Shown one piece after another: positions 37,669 to 46,546 of a stretch of DNA of 64,000 nucleotides. Position 1 is the first letter of the stretch. Each line of letters starts with the position of its first letter. The notes under the pieces were generated by a model. The model searched no databases. It saw nothing but the letters and a program-made list of their open reading frames with translations, and had not been told where the DNA came from. The stretch comes from Lactococcus taiwanensis (GTDB lineage: Bacteria > Bacillota > Bacilli > Lactobacillales > Streptococcaceae): the NCBI RefSeq assembly GCF_014905395.1, contig NZ_BNDT01000004.1:1-64000 (forward strand), given 5' to 3'. Made by a program: the position numbers and the translations under genes.

Positions 37669-38658
37669 TTGAGTATCGGAATTGTTATTGCGAGCCATGG
37701 TGAATTCGCCGCAGGCATCAAACAATCTGGTTCTATGATTTTCGGAGAGCAAGAAAAAGTACAAGTAGTTACTTTTATGCCTAACGAAGGACCAACTGAT
37801 TTGCATGCTAAAATCGAAGCTGCCATCGCAACATTTGATGCTGAAGATGAAGTTCTTGTCCTTGCTGACTTGTGGAGCGGTTCTCCATTTAACCAAGCAA
37901 GTGCAGTGATGGGTGAAAACCCTGATCGCAAGATTGCTATCATCACAGGCCTCAACCTGCCTATGCTTATTCAAGCCTACACAGAACGCATGATGGATGC
38001 ATCTGCTGGCGTTGAACAAGTTGCGGCTAACATTATGAAAGAAGCGAAAGGTGGTATTAAAGTACTCCCTGAGGAACTTCAACCTGCAGAGGAAACTGCT
38101 GTTGCAGCCGCTCCTGCTGCTGTACAAGGCGCAATTCCTGAAGGAACTGTCATTGGCGATGGGAAAATTAAAATCAACCTTGCGCGTATTGACTCTCGTT
38201 TGCTTCACGGTCAAGTTGCGACTGCTTGGACTCCAGATTCAAAAGCCAACCGTATCATTGTAGTTTCTGACACTGTCTCAAAAGACGAATTGCGTAAGAA
38301 ACTCATTGAACAAGCAGCTCCAACTGGTGTAAAAGCTAACGTTGTTCCAATCAAGAAAATGATTGAAGTAGCTAAAGATCCACGTTTTGGTGAAACTAGA
38401 GCACTTCTTCTTTTCGAAACTCCGCAAGACGCTCTTGCAACTATCGAAGGTGGCGTACCAATTGATACCTTGAACGTTGGTTCTATGGCTCACTCAACTG
38501 GTAAAACAATGCTCAACAAAGTTCTTTCTATGGACAAAGATGACGTTGCTACTTTTGAAAAATTGCGTGACCTCGGAGTTAAATTCGACGTACGTAAAGT
38601 TCCAGCTGATTCTAAAGCTGACCTCTTTGGCTTAATCAACAAAGCTGACGTACAATAA
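37669..38658 (+). CDS. ptnAB: Mannose/glucose PTS EIIAB
   Basis: 329 residues. IIA (1–125) carries phospho-His10 in [10 protein letters not shown]. An Ala/Pro-rich linker (about 132–155) precedes IIB (about 160–329), with phospho-His near 180 in [15 protein letters not shown]. It passes phosphate from HPr to the sugar entering through IIC/IID and also signals glucose status. Start codon TTG (not ATG), with AGGAGG nine bases upstream; the family start [11 protein letters not shown] confirms it. First gene of ptnAB-C-D; codon use is strongly biased, as expected for high expression. Confidence 0.94.
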   Translation: MSIGIVIASHGEFAAGIKQSGSMIFGEQEKVQVVTFMPNEGPTDLHAKIEAAIATFDAEDEVLVLADLWSGSPFNQASAVMGENPDRKIAIITGLNLPMLIQAYTERMMDASAGVEQVAANIMKEAKGGIKVLPEELQPAEETAVAAAPAAVQGAIPEGTVIGDGKIKINLARIDSRLLHGQVATAWTPDSKANRIIVVSDTVSKDELRKKLIEQAAPTGVKANVVPIKKMIEVAKDPRFGETRALLLFETPQDALATIEGGVPIDTLNVGSMAHSTGKTMLNKVLSMDKDDVATFEKLRDLGVKFDVRKVPADSKADLFGLINKADVQ

Positions 38659-38742
38659 TCAGAATATGAGCTTGTCTGATATTCCGATTATTATTTAAAA
38701 TTGAATATTAGGCAGCCAAATTATTAAGGAGATATATTAAAC

Positions 38743-39555
38743 ATGGAATACGGTGTTTTATCTGTAATCTTGGTCATTATCGTTGCCTTCCTTGCTGGAC
38801 TTGAAGGTATCCTTGACCAATGGCAATTCCACCAACCAATTATCGCCTGCTCGCTTATCGGTATCGTTACCGGTCACGCTTCTGCAGGGATTATCCTTGG
38901 TGGTTCGCTTCAATTGATCGCTCTTGGTTGGGCTAACGTTGGTGCCGCTGTCGCACCCGATGCTGCCCTTGCCTCTATCGCTTCATCTATCTTGATGGTT
39001 CAATCAAATAACTTTGACTTAAACCATATCATGGGTACAATCGTTCCTGCTGCTATCTTGCTTGCAACTGCTGGTCTTGTCTTGACTACTCTTGTACGTA
39101 TGCTCTCAGTTGTGCTCGTTCACCAAGCTGACCGTGCTGCTGAAAATGGATCATACTCAGGTGTTGAAATGTGGCACTTTATCGCACTTATCTGTCAAGG
39201 TTTGCGTATTGCTATCCCTGCTGGACTTCTTTTGGTTATCTCACCACAAGTTATCCAAGATGCTTTGAACGCTATTCCTCCAGTTATCTCTGGTGGACTT
39301 GCCGTTGGTGGTGGTATGGTTGTTGCCGTTGGTTATGCAATGGTTATCAACCTTATGGCTACACGTGAAGTATGGCCATTCTTCTTCCTTGGTTTCGCTA
39401 TCGCCCCAATCTCAGAATTGACTTTGATTGCAACTGGTGTCCTCGGTGTTGTTATCGCTGTTGTTTACCTTAACCTCCAAGCTTCTGGTGGTTCTGGAAA
39501 TGGCGCTGCAGCTTCATCAGGTGACCCAATCGGCGACATCTTGAACGACTACTAA
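38743..39555 (+). CDS. ptnC: Mannose/glucose PTS EIIC
   Basis: 270 residues of polytopic membrane protein (EII-Sor family), starting MEYGVLSVILVIIVAFLAG, with GILDQWQFHQPIIACSLIG and the Gly-rich GGLAVGGGMVVAVGYAMVIN. It forms the sugar channel together with IID. The Man-PTS IIC/IID pair is also the receptor for class IIa bacteriocins and lactococcin A-type peptides. AAGGAG ribosome site; 84 bp after ptnAB and 18 bp before ptnD. Confidence 0.94.
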   Translation: MEYGVLSVILVIIVAFLAGLEGILDQWQFHQPIIACSLIGIVTGHASAGIILGGSLQLIALGWANVGAAVAPDAALASIASSILMVQSNNFDLNHIMGTIVPAAILLATAGLVLTTLVRMLSVVLVHQADRAAENGSYSGVEMWHFIALICQGLRIAIPAGLLLVISPQVIQDALNAIPPVISGGLAVGGGMVVAVGYAMVINLMATREVWPFFFLGFAIAPISELTLIATGVLGVVIAVVYLNLQASGGSGNGAAASSGDPIGDILNDY

Positions 39556-39573
39556 GAAAGGAGGATCTAAAAA

Positions 39574-40497
39574 ATGTCTGAAAATAAAATAACTCTTGAT
39601 AAGAAAATCCGTCGTAGCGTTATGTGGCGTTCAATGTTCCTCCAAGGTTCTTGGAACTACGAACGTATGCAAAATGGTGGTTGGGCTTACTCGCTCATTC
39701 CAGCATTGAAAAAACTCTACCCTTCTGGCGAAGAAGCTAAAGAAGCTTTGAAACGTCACTTGGAATTCTTTAATACTCACCCATACGTTGCCGCTCCAAT
39801 CATCGGTGTAACGCTTGCCCTTGAAGAAGAACGTGCTAACGGTGCTGAAATCGACGATGCCGCTATTCAAGGGGTTAAAGTTGGTATGATGGGTCCTCTT
39901 GCCGGTATTGGTGACCCTGTCTTCTGGTTCACAGTACGTCCTATCGTTGGTGCGATTGCAGCTTCATTGGCTACTGGTGGATCAATCATCGCTCCACTCT
40001 TCTTCTTCATCGTGTGGAATGCTATCCGTATCGCTTTCTTGTGGTACACTCAAGAATTTGGTTACAAATCAGGTTCTGCAATCACTAAAGACCTCGGTGG
40101 AGGACTCCTCCAAACCGTTACTAAAGGTGCTTCTATCCTTGGTATGTTTGTCCTTGGTGTGTTAATCCAACGTTGGGTAACCATTAACTTTAACGGTGCG
40201 AATGCAGTCGTTTCAAGAATTCCTTTGCAAAAAGGTGCTTATGTAGAATTCCCTAAAGGCAATGTATCTGGTACACAACTCCACGATATTCTTGGTCAAG
40301 TCGGCAGCAACCTTCCACTTGATTCTACAAAAGTCACTTACCTTCAAGATAACTTGAATCAATTGATTCCTGGTCTTGCTGGTTTGCTTATCACATTCCT
40401 TTGCATGTGGTTGCTTAAGAAAAAGGTTTCTCCAATCGTTATCATCTTCGGTCTCTTCATCGTGGGTATCCTCGGTCGTTGGGCACAAATCATGTAA
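39574..40497 (+). CDS. ptnD: Mannose/glucose PTS EIID
   Basis: 307 residues. The EIID family pattern is clear: LDKKIRRSVMWRSMFLQGSWNYERMQNGGWAYSLIPALKKLYP at the N-terminus, then FNTHPYVAAPIIGVTLALEE and GMMGPLAGIGDPVFWFT, with C-terminal membrane helices. It completes the IIC–IID membrane complex. AAGGAGG ribosome site. The operon ends in a strong terminator 17 bp later. Confidence 0.94.
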   Translation: MSENKITLDKKIRRSVMWRSMFLQGSWNYERMQNGGWAYSLIPALKKLYPSGEEAKEALKRHLEFFNTHPYVAAPIIGVTLALEEERANGAEIDDAAIQGVKVGMMGPLAGIGDPVFWFTVRPIVGAIAASLATGGSIIAPLFFFIVWNAIRIAFLWYTQEFGYKSGSAITKDLGGGLLQTVTKGASILGMFVLGVLIQRWVTINFNGANAVVSRIPLQKGAYVEFPKGNVSGTQLHDILGQVGSNLPLDSTKVTYLQDNLNQLIPGLAGLLITFLCMWLLKKKVSPIVIIFGLFIVGILGRWAQIM

Positions 40498-40513
40498 TCG
40501 ATTAGCGATGTTT

Positions 40514-40541
40514 AAAGTCAATCTTCGGATTGGCTTTTTTG
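40514..40541 (+). terminator. ptn operon terminator
   Basis: AAAGTCAATC and GATTGGCTTT close on a stable cUUCGg-type loop and are followed by T6. Confidence 0.85.
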
Positions 40542-40583
40542 TTTATTCTTTTTCTGATGATTAAGGAAAATAAAGCGTTTTTA

Positions 40584-40592
40584 TGCTATAAT
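40584..40592 (+). promoter_or_regulatory. Extended -10 promoter of the first DUF956 gene
   Basis: TGC-TATAAT lies 88 bp before the GTG start; an ATCACT/AGTGAT hairpin (about 40616–40635) lies in the leader. Confidence 0.55.
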
Positions 40593-40679
40593 TAAATAGT
40601 TATTATGAGGTTTTCATCACTGCTAAGTTAGTGATAAAATACTATTTTTTAATCTAAACTATGAAATGGAGTAACTTGC

Positions 40680-41063
40680 GTGGCTCAATCACTAAATACT
40701 AAAGCTGATTTTTCAACAGAAGGGATTGCTTACCTCGGTTTTGCTGAATATGGCAAAATCTTAATTGGCGATGTTGCCTTTGAATTTTATAATGATCGAA
40801 ATGTAGAAAAAAATATGACCTTCCCTTGGTCTTCGATTTTACGTGTGGAGGGTGATGTCACAAAAACCCTCAAAGGACAAGTCAAGGTCGGTCGTCAATT
40901 TTCCATCGTACTGCAAAATGGCTCCAAGGTTCGCTTTTCTTCTAAAGAATCCGGAACTGTTTTACGCTGGATGCGCGATTATTTAGGAAATGAGAAGGTA
41001 GTGAAATCGCCAAGCTTTCTGGGAACATTTAAAAATGCCTTTAAGCGTAAAAAAAAGAAATGA
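40680..41063 (+). CDS. manO: DUF956 protein ManO (mannose PTS-associated)
   Basis: 127 residues, soluble, with predicted beta-rich PH-like fold (GIAYLGFAEYGKILIGDVAFEFY … FPWSSILRVEGDV … QFSIVLQNGSKVRFSSKESGTVLRWM) and a Lys-rich tail. DUF956/ManO genes commonly follow mannose PTS operons in lactic acid bacteria; a regulatory role has been proposed. Here it has its own promoter after the ptn terminator. GTG start with GGAG nine bases upstream. A paralogue is at 42016–42378. Confidence 0.85.
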   Translation: MAQSLNTKADFSTEGIAYLGFAEYGKILIGDVAFEFYNDRNVEKNMTFPWSSILRVEGDVTKTLKGQVKVGRQFSIVLQNGSKVRFSSKESGTVLRWMRDYLGNEKVVKSPSFLGTFKNAFKRKKKK

Positions 41064-41073
41064 GCAAGTCGTT

Positions 41074-41111
41074 AAAAAAACAGTAAAAATCAACGTTTTA
41101 CTGTTTTTTTA
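41074..41111. terminator. Terminator after manO, shared with the convergent YitT-like gene
   Basis: AAACAGTAAAA pairs with TTTTACTGTTT around ATCAACG, with A and T runs on both sides. Confidence 0.8.
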
Positions 41112-41156
41112 TTAACATAACTCTCTCTCATGATAAGATATCCTTTTGAATGTCAA

Positions 41157-41849
41157 TTAGCGATGGGGGCATGGAGATGACGAACAGCTACAAGTTTGAG
41201 TTTTCTTTGGAAAGCCAAACTTTTGTAACGTTTTTGCCCGATATTCCGCACGTCCCACAAATCTGGTAACTTTACTAAAGATAAAGCAGGACAAAAGGGT
41301 TACTAAAAAGTTTGGCAAGGCCAAATAAGTGATGACCGCTAGTAACATCACCCCTACATCAATCCCAAAAAGTGTACGGTCAATACTAATATGCCACTTA
41401 TTTTCAAACAGACGTGCCAGTAAGATTGAACCACCAAACGTTCCTTGAGAAAGGACCACAAGCCCCGCACCAAGTCCCGAAAGTAAACCATCTAGTAGCC
41501 CGACAACAACCAGTGAAGGAATCTGAAAACCAGTGACACCAAGTGCTTCATAAACCATCATCCAACCACTCATGGCAAGCGCACCAGGAATTGTGAGCAA
41601 AAGTTCTCGCTTATTGAGAAGTTTCCAGCTCAGGAAAAAGAGTGGGATGTTTACTGCAAAAAATGTCAAAGCTGGATTAACTCCAAAGACAAATTGGATA
41701 AAAACTGAAAACCCTGCAATGCCATTGCTTGCCATCGCATTGGGTACAACAAAAAGCTGTATAGAGAGGATATAGAGCCCTACTCCCAAAAGTAAAAGGA
41801 TGAGATCTCTCATAAATTTCTTATCTATTTTTACACCTAATAGGGCCAT
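41157..41849 (-). CDS. YitT/DUF161-type membrane protein with Cys-rich tail
   Basis: 230 residues with six hydrophobic segments. It starts MALLGVKIDKKFMRDLIL and has IQLFVVPNAMASNGIAGFSV and LSGLGAGLVVLSQGTFGGSILLARLF, the repeated helix pattern of the YitT/YczE group. Transport function is not established. It lacks the large C-terminal DUF2179 domain of YitT proper and ends instead in TCSCSSSPCPHR, a possible metal-binding tail. The ATG at 41849 has AAAGGAGG; 54 further codons in frame upstream are unsupported. Divergent from the second DUF956 gene. Confidence 0.78.
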   Translation of the reverse strand: MALLGVKIDKKFMRDLILLLLGVGLYILSIQLFVVPNAMASNGIAGFSVFIQFVFGVNPALTFFAVNIPLFFLSWKLLNKRELLLTIPGALAMSGWMMVYEALGVTGFQIPSLVVVGLLDGLLSGLGAGLVVLSQGTFGGSILLARLFENKWHISIDRTLFGIDVGVMLLAVITYLALPNFLVTLLSCFIFSKVTRFVGRAEYRAKTLQKFGFPKKTQTCSCSSSPCPHR

Positions 41850-41976
41850 GCTGCCTCCTTTAATTAAAATAACATTAAAATATTCTTCTATTATAATGAT
41901 AACATTTTTTAGAGCATTTCTTAAATCATGTCCTCGTTGCCACGTTAATTTATTGATGAAAATGTATCCGTTTTTA

Positions 41977-41985
41977 TGGTATAAT
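41977..41985 (+). promoter_or_regulatory. Extended -10 promoter of the second DUF956 gene
   Basis: TGG-TATAAT ends 6 nt before an in-frame ATG (41992) and 30 nt before the preferred TTG start. Confidence 0.6.
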
Positions 41986-42015
41986 AACTTAATGATTAGA
42001 AAAGAGGACATTGCT

Positions 42016-42378
42016 TTGACAACTCATCCGACGGAGCATTTTTATGAAACAAAAGGGACGGCGTATTTAGGTTCTGTAGAAAATGGCACTTTGAAAATTA
42101 GTGATGAAGGAGTCACTTTTACTTATAAAAATCCTCGGCGTGGGCAACCCCTTGTTTTTTCGTGGGAAGATATTTTACAAGCAGAGGTTGATGTAAAAAT
42201 GAATGGAAAATTAGGTCAACAATTTGCATTAATCCTACGTACTCAGGCAAAGGTTCGTTTTGGTTCTAAGGAAGCAGGTCATCTCGTAAAAATGATTTCA
42301 GAACGTATTGGCAAAGAAAATGTGGTGCGTGCGCCGAGTATTCTTGATCCCTTGCGCCGTGCCATCCGTAAATCTTGA
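42016..42378 (+). CDS. Second DUF956 (ManO-like) protein
   Basis: 120 residues, sharing with manO the block KGTAYLG … ISDEGVTFTYKNPR … LVFSWEDILQAEVDVK … FALILRTQAKVRFGSKEAGHLVKMI. Two starts are possible. TTG at 42016 has AGAGG eight bases upstream. ATG at 41992 adds eight residues and lies 6 nt after the -10, so it could be used on a leaderless mRNA. Separated from manO only by the YitT-like gene, it looks like a local duplication that has diverged. Function unknown. Confidence 0.8.
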   Translation: MTTHPTEHFYETKGTAYLGSVENGTLKISDEGVTFTYKNPRRGQPLVFSWEDILQAEVDVKMNGKLGQQFALILRTQAKVRFGSKEAGHLVKMISERIGKENVVRAPSILDPLRRAIRKS

Positions 42379-42382
42379 AAAA

Positions 42383-42404
42383 ATACTGACGGAATGGTCA
42401 GTTT
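42383..42404. repeat. TACTGAC palindrome as terminator of the second DUF956 gene
   Basis: TACTGAC-N6-GTCAGT with centre GGAATG, followed by T7 on the plus strand, directly after the stop codon. Confidence 0.8.
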
Positions 42405-42455
42405 TTTTACAAGGTGAATATTGCTTTGTAAGCCACCTTTTTTACTGATAATTTT

Positions 42456-42735
42456 TTGACAAATGCCTTCTTAAAATGGTAAAATGGGCTTAAGGAGCTG
42501 GTCTTGTAAGGTTTTTTTAAGAGAACTTGTGGTGCTGCGAACAAGTAAAACTGATCGATGACTTTCTACTTCTTTCTGATTTTCTCATGAAAGTGAGAGC
42601 GCTTGGCTAGCGTTACAAGCTACCAAAGTTCTACTCTACTGCTGACTTCTCAGTCAGTAAAGTGAGGTAGATAATTTAGGTGGAACCGTGCAATGACAGC
42701 GCCCTAATTCTTCGGAAATAGGGCGTTTTTTTGTG
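42456..42735 (+). promoter_or_regulatory. serS T-box leader with promoter
   Basis: Promoter TTGACA-N18-TAAAAT (42456–42485) is followed by a structured leader. The T-box core is TTAGGTGGAACCGTG (42676–42690), which pairs with uncharged tRNA. A terminator, GCGCCCTA … TAGGGCG with T7 (about 42699–42733), follows. Uncharged tRNA-Ser should favour the antiterminator and allow serS expression. This fills the 407-bp gap before serS. Confidence 0.9.
42639..42660. repeat. TACTGAC-like half-palindrome within the serS T-box leader
   Basis: CTGAC-N6-GTCAGTAA; the left outer arm is degenerate. It may be a family copy or a T-box stem that resembles it. Confidence 0.4.
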
Positions 42736-42785
42736 ATTACACGGTCAGAATATGCTAAAAATTTGTAATTGAAAAAGGAGAGCTT

Positions 42786-44057
42786 ATGCTTGATATTAAA
42801 AAAATTCGTGCTGATTTTGACGGTGTTGCTGCAAAATTAGCCACTCGTGGTGTTGAAAAAGAGAAACTTGAAAAACTTCATGACTTAGACATTAAACGTC
42901 GTGAACTCATTGTAAAATCTGAGGCTTTGAAAGCTGAACGTAATAGCGTTTCTGATGAAATTTCTCAAGTAAAACGTGCAAAAGGTGATGCCAGCGCACA
43001 AATTGCTGCAATGCAAAAAGTTTCTGCCGAAATCAAAGCCATTGATGCTGAACTTGCTGAAATCGAAGAAAACTTGAATGAAATCATTATCATGTTGCCA
43101 AATCTTCCTCATGAAAGTACACCTATTGGTGCTGATGAAGAGGATAATGTTGAGGTTCGTCGTGTTGGTCAAACTCCAACTTTCAATTTTGAACCTAAAG
43201 CTCACTGGGATTTGGGTGAAGATTTAGGAATTTTGGATTGGGAACGTGCTGGTAAAGTCACTGGTTCACGCTTCCTATTCTACAAAGGTGCTGGCGCAAG
43301 ACTTGAACGTGCCCTTTATAACTTCATGCTTGATGAGCACGGTAAAGAAGGTTATACTGAAATGATCACTCCTTATATGGTTAATCAAGAGTCAATGTTT
43401 GGCACTGGTCAATATCCGAAGTTTAAAGAAGACACTTTTGAATTGAAAGATGACCGTGGTTTTGTTTTAATTCCAACTGCTGAAGTGCCTTTAACTAACT
43501 ACTACCGTGGGGAAATTTTGGATGGCGCAGAATTGCCAATCAAATTCACAGCAATGAGTCCTTCTTTCCGTTCTGAAGCTGGTTCTGCTGGTCGTGATAC
43601 GCGTGGTTTGATTCGTTTGCACCAATTCCATAAAGTTGAAATGGTTAAATTTACTAAACCTGACCAATCTTATGATGAACTTGAAAAAATGACAGCAAAC
43701 GCTGAAAATATTCTGCAAAAATTGGGCCTTGCTTACCGTGTTGTGGCTTTGTCAACTGGTGACATGGGCTTCTCTGCGGCTAAAACTTATGATTTAGAAG
43801 TTTGGATTCCTGCGCAAAATACTTACCGTGAAATTTCTTCATGTTCAAACTGTGAAGATTTCCAAGCCCGTCGTGCCCAAATTCGTTATCGTGGCGAAGA
43901 TGGTAAAGTTCAACTTGTTCACACTTTGAACGGTTCTGGACTGGCTGTTGGACGTACTGTGGCTGCTATTCTTGAAAATTATCAAAATGAAGATGGTTCA
44001 ATCACTGTTCCTGAAGTGCTTCGTCCTTATATGGGTGGACTTGAAGTAATTAAATAA
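42786..44057 (+). CDS. serS: Seryl-tRNA synthetase
   Basis: 423 residues. An N-terminal coiled-coil arm (about residues 27–105, rich in Lys/Glu/Ala) grips the tRNA-Ser variable arm. The class II core shows motif 2 ([27 protein letters not shown]) and motif 3 ([18 protein letters not shown]). It charges tRNA-Ser with serine. Expression is controlled by the upstream T-box. The AAGGAG ribosome site fits the ATG. Confidence 0.96.
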   Translation: MLDIKKIRADFDGVAAKLATRGVEKEKLEKLHDLDIKRRELIVKSEALKAERNSVSDEISQVKRAKGDASAQIAAMQKVSAEIKAIDAELAEIEENLNEIIIMLPNLPHESTPIGADEEDNVEVRRVGQTPTFNFEPKAHWDLGEDLGILDWERAGKVTGSRFLFYKGAGARLERALYNFMLDEHGKEGYTEMITPYMVNQESMFGTGQYPKFKEDTFELKDDRGFVLIPTAEVPLTNYYRGEILDGAELPIKFTAMSPSFRSEAGSAGRDTRGLIRLHQFHKVEMVKFTKPDQSYDELEKMTANAENILQKLGLAYRVVALSTGDMGFSAAKTYDLEVWIPAQNTYREISSCSNCEDFQARRAQIRYRGEDGKVQLVHTLNGSGLAVGRTVAAILENYQNEDGSITVPEVLRPYMGGLEVIK

Positions 44058-44069
44058 CTAATAAAAAAG

Positions 44070-44091
44070 ATACTGACAGAGCGGTCAGTAT
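44070..44091. repeat. TACTGAC palindrome as serS terminator
   Basis: ATACTGAC-N6-GTCAGTAT (centre AGAGCG) preceded by A6 and followed by T7, 12 bp after serS. Confidence 0.85.
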
Positions 44092-44130
44092 TTTTTTGTG
44101 AATGAATGACACAGTTCTTTGAGGTAAGGT

Positions 44131-44152
44131 AAGCTGACAAAGCCGTCAGTAA
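44131..44152. repeat. TACTGAC palindrome before the S66 peptidase gene
   Basis: CTGAC-N6-GTCAGTAA, centre AAAGCC; left outer arm degenerate; about 38 bp before the start codon. Confidence 0.65.
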
Positions 44153-44189
44153 ATGCTATAATAGGTTCAATTTAGGAGTGGAGGTTTGG

Positions 44190-45164
44190 ATGACTAAAAT
44201 TTTTCCCCATAAACTTAAAAAAGGTGATGAAATTCGCGTGATTTCCCCAAGTTCTTCTCTTTTGCGAACTGGCCGTTTCGAAGATAAACTTAAAGCAAAA
44301 ACACGACTTGAAAAGCTTGGCTATAAGGTCACTTTTGGTGCCCATATTTTAGAAAATGATTTACTCTCTTCAAGTTCAATTGCTTCACGTGTCAGTGACT
44401 TTCATGCGGCATTTGCTGATCCCAATGTCAAGGCTGTGCTTTGCACTATCGGCGGTTTCAACAGCAATGAATTGCTGCCTTATATTGACTGGGAAATTGT
44501 GCGACAAAACCCTAAAATTTTCTGTGGATTTTCGGACATTACAGTCCTTCATCAGGCCATTTTTTCTAAAACGGGTTTGGTCACTTACTATGGTCCAGGC
44601 TATATTGCCTTCTTGATGGATGAATTACAAGATTTTCAAACGGCGGAATGGTTAAAAGCAGTCGCAGGTCGAACGTCTTATTCTCTAAGTGCCAGTAAGG
44701 TTTATACCAGCGATGCTTGGTATGATCCAACGCAAGCACGACATCCTCTCCCGGCAAGTTGGAAAATATACAATCACGGCACGGCTACTGGAACAAGCTT
44801 TGGTGGCAATCTCAATACCTTGATGCTCGTGACAGGAACTTCTGCACAAGTCAAGCTTACAAGTCCGATTGCCTTTTTAGAAAATGCTGAAGAGGAAGAT
44901 TTTTATGCTTGGGACCGTGAACTTGCTCATTTCCTACAAGTTTATCCTGATATTGCAGGATTAGTCATTGGCCGTTTTCCCAAAGAAGAGGGGATGACTG
45001 AGGAGATATTGTGGTTTATTCTCGATAAATATCCCCTTTTACAGCACATCCCCGTCATTTATGATGTTGACTTTGGTCACACCCAACCTATTTTTACTTT
45101 TCCTTTAGGGGGTGAAATTCAACTCACGACCAAACCTTTAAAACTAGAAATCCTGAAAGGATAA
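44190..45164 (+). CDS. S66-family LD-carboxypeptidase/MccF-like peptidase
   Basis: 324 residues. It shows the S66 pattern: RVISPSSSLL at the N-terminus, LCTIGGFNSNELLPYIDW, the nucleophile Ser in CGFSDITVLHQAI (about residue 115), GGNLNTLMLVTGT, FLENAEEEDF (catalytic-type Glu) and a C-terminal VDFGHTQPIFTFPLGG with the catalytic-type His. LD-carboxypeptidases trim tetrapeptides in peptidoglycan recycling, whereas MccF cleaves microcin C-like adducts; sequence alone does not separate them. The ATG at 44190 has GGAGG five bases upstream; the GTG four codons earlier is less likely. Confidence 0.85.
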   Translation: MTKIFPHKLKKGDEIRVISPSSSLLRTGRFEDKLKAKTRLEKLGYKVTFGAHILENDLLSSSSIASRVSDFHAAFADPNVKAVLCTIGGFNSNELLPYIDWEIVRQNPKIFCGFSDITVLHQAIFSKTGLVTYYGPGYIAFLMDELQDFQTAEWLKAVAGRTSYSLSASKVYTSDAWYDPTQARHPLPASWKIYNHGTATGTSFGGNLNTLMLVTGTSAQVKLTSPIAFLENAEEEDFYAWDRELAHFLQVYPDIAGLVIGRFPKEEGMTEEILWFILDKYPLLQHIPVIYDVDFGHTQPIFTFPLGGEIQLTTKPLKLEILKG

Positions 45165-45184
45165 GCATTTATACGGAGTTTACT

Positions 45185-45751
45185 ATGACAGAAATTTATT
45201 TTATTCGCCACTCATTACGCGACTCAGCAGCCTATGACGATATGGACGTTCCTCTTACCGATGAAGGGGAAAAAAGAGCCCTGGTCTTAGCAGAGGCTTT
45301 TGAACCAGTTGCGCTTGATCAGATCTATTCAAGTCCTTTTTTGCGCTCTGTTCGAACCGTCCAGCCTCTAGCCGAGGCTAAAGCACTTGAAATACAGCTT
45401 CTAAGCGCGCTACGAGAAAGAAACGTCGGTCCATGGATTGATGATTTTTGGAGTTTTGCCCAAATGCAGTGGCAAGATTTTGACTATAAACTTGAGCAAG
45501 GGGAATCTTTGCGCGAGGTTCAAGAACGAAATATTCAGGCAGTGCAGCAGATTCTTAAAAATGCTAGCGGTCAAAAAGTAGCGGTCGGAACACATGGAAC
45601 CTCCCTCTCGACCATCCTTAATTATTATCAACCGGACTTTCAATTTAATGATTTTAAAGTCTTAGCAGGAAAGATGCCCTATGTTATCAAAATGAATTTC
45701 GATGGACACCACTATCTCTCACATGAGGAAATTCCGATTGATTATGAATAA
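45185..45751 (+). CDS. Histidine phosphatase superfamily protein
   Basis: 188 residues. The phosphoglycerate-mutase-like signature is YFIRHSLRDSAAY (RHS in place of the usual RHG, His at about 8), then PLTDEGEKRALVLAEAF, YSSPFLRSVRTVQPLA and a C-terminal VGTHGTSLSTIL with the second catalytic His. It removes phosphate from an unknown small molecule or protein. It lies 20 bp after the S66 gene with a CGGAG ribosome site, so the two are probably co-transcribed. Confidence 0.85.
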   Translation: MTEIYFIRHSLRDSAAYDDMDVPLTDEGEKRALVLAEAFEPVALDQIYSSPFLRSVRTVQPLAEAKALEIQLLSALRERNVGPWIDDFWSFAQMQWQDFDYKLEQGESLREVQERNIQAVQQILKNASGQKVAVGTHGTSLSTILNYYQPDFQFNDFKVLAGKMPYVIKMNFDGHHYLSHEEIPIDYE

Positions 45752-45756
45752 AAAAG

Positions 45757-45778
45757 TTACTGACAGCTTGGTCAGTAA
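45757..45778. repeat. TACTGAC palindrome as bidirectional terminator (phosphatase/phoU)
   Basis: Perfect arms, centre AGCTTG, A6 before and T6 after, between convergent genes. Confidence 0.88.
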
Positions 45779-45787
45779 CTTTTTTAC

Positions 45788-46441
45788 TTAAAGTTCGATG
45801 ATATTTCCAGAATTAAGATAAACAATCCATTCGCAAAGATTGACAGCGTAGCCCGTAATTCGCTCTAAGTAAACTAAAGTTAAAAGATACTCTTTTCCTG
45901 TCGTCACTGTTTCAGAATTCTCTTTCATTCCTTCAAGCACTTTTTCTTGAATTTCGTGGCTCATGCTTTTAATAACATTTTGCTGTTCTGCCACTTCATG
46001 CGCACGTAAATCATCGCCTTGAATATAAGCATTCAAAGAGGCGTCAACGATGGATTTAACTTTTTCTCCAAGCAAACTAATATCTTCTTCAACGATGTGA
46101 ATCCGTTCCTCACCCTTCAAAGAAATTGTCGCTTTGGCAATCGAAGCGACATGGTCACCCATGCGTTCGATATCTGATGAGGCTTTGAGCACCGTAATAA
46201 TAGTTCTCAAATCACTAGATACAGGTTGTTGGAGCGCGATCATTTCTAGAGATTGGTTCTCAAGACTTTTTTCTTGTTCATTGATGGCATGATCACCTTC
46301 AATAACTTGTTCAGCCAAATCACGGTCGTGACTTACGAAGGCTCGAACTGCTTTATTTAATTGAGCAGAAACTTGCGTGCCCATCGAGTAAAATTGATTG
46401 TGAAGTTTATTAAGATCTTCTTCAAATTGTGTACGCAACAT
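45788..46441 (-). CDS. phoU: Phosphate transport regulator PhoU
   Basis: 217 residues, all-helical, with two copies of the PhoU three-helix bundle. Conserved metal-site segments are in each half (IERMGDHVASIAKA at about residue 85 and LERITGYAVNLCEWIVYL near the C-terminus). PhoU restrains phosphate uptake and the Pho response when phosphate is plentiful, through contacts with PstB and the PhoR sensor. Last gene of the pst operon, 105 bp after pstB. Confidence 0.93.
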   Translation of the reverse strand: MLRTQFEEDLNKLHNQFYSMGTQVSAQLNKAVRAFVSHDRDLAEQVIEGDHAINEQEKSLENQSLEMIALQQPVSSDLRTIITVLKASSDIERMGDHVASIAKATISLKGEERIHIVEEDISLLGEKVKSIVDASLNAYIQGDDLRAHEVAEQQNVIKSMSHEIQEKVLEGMKENSETVTTGKEYLLTLVYLERITGYAVNLCEWIVYLNSGNIIEL

Positions 46442-46546
46442 TAAACACTCCTCTAATTTTTTATTGAAAATTTATTCTGTTATTATAGCATATTTCCCAC
46501 TGCTGAGGGGAAATAGCTAAGTTTTACATGTTTTGTGGCCAGTTGA

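Noticed and set aside
41800-42015. A long N-terminal extension of the second DUF956 protein.
   Set aside because: The extension runs through the divergent gene's ribosome site and the TATAAT promoter; the family domain starts after 42016.
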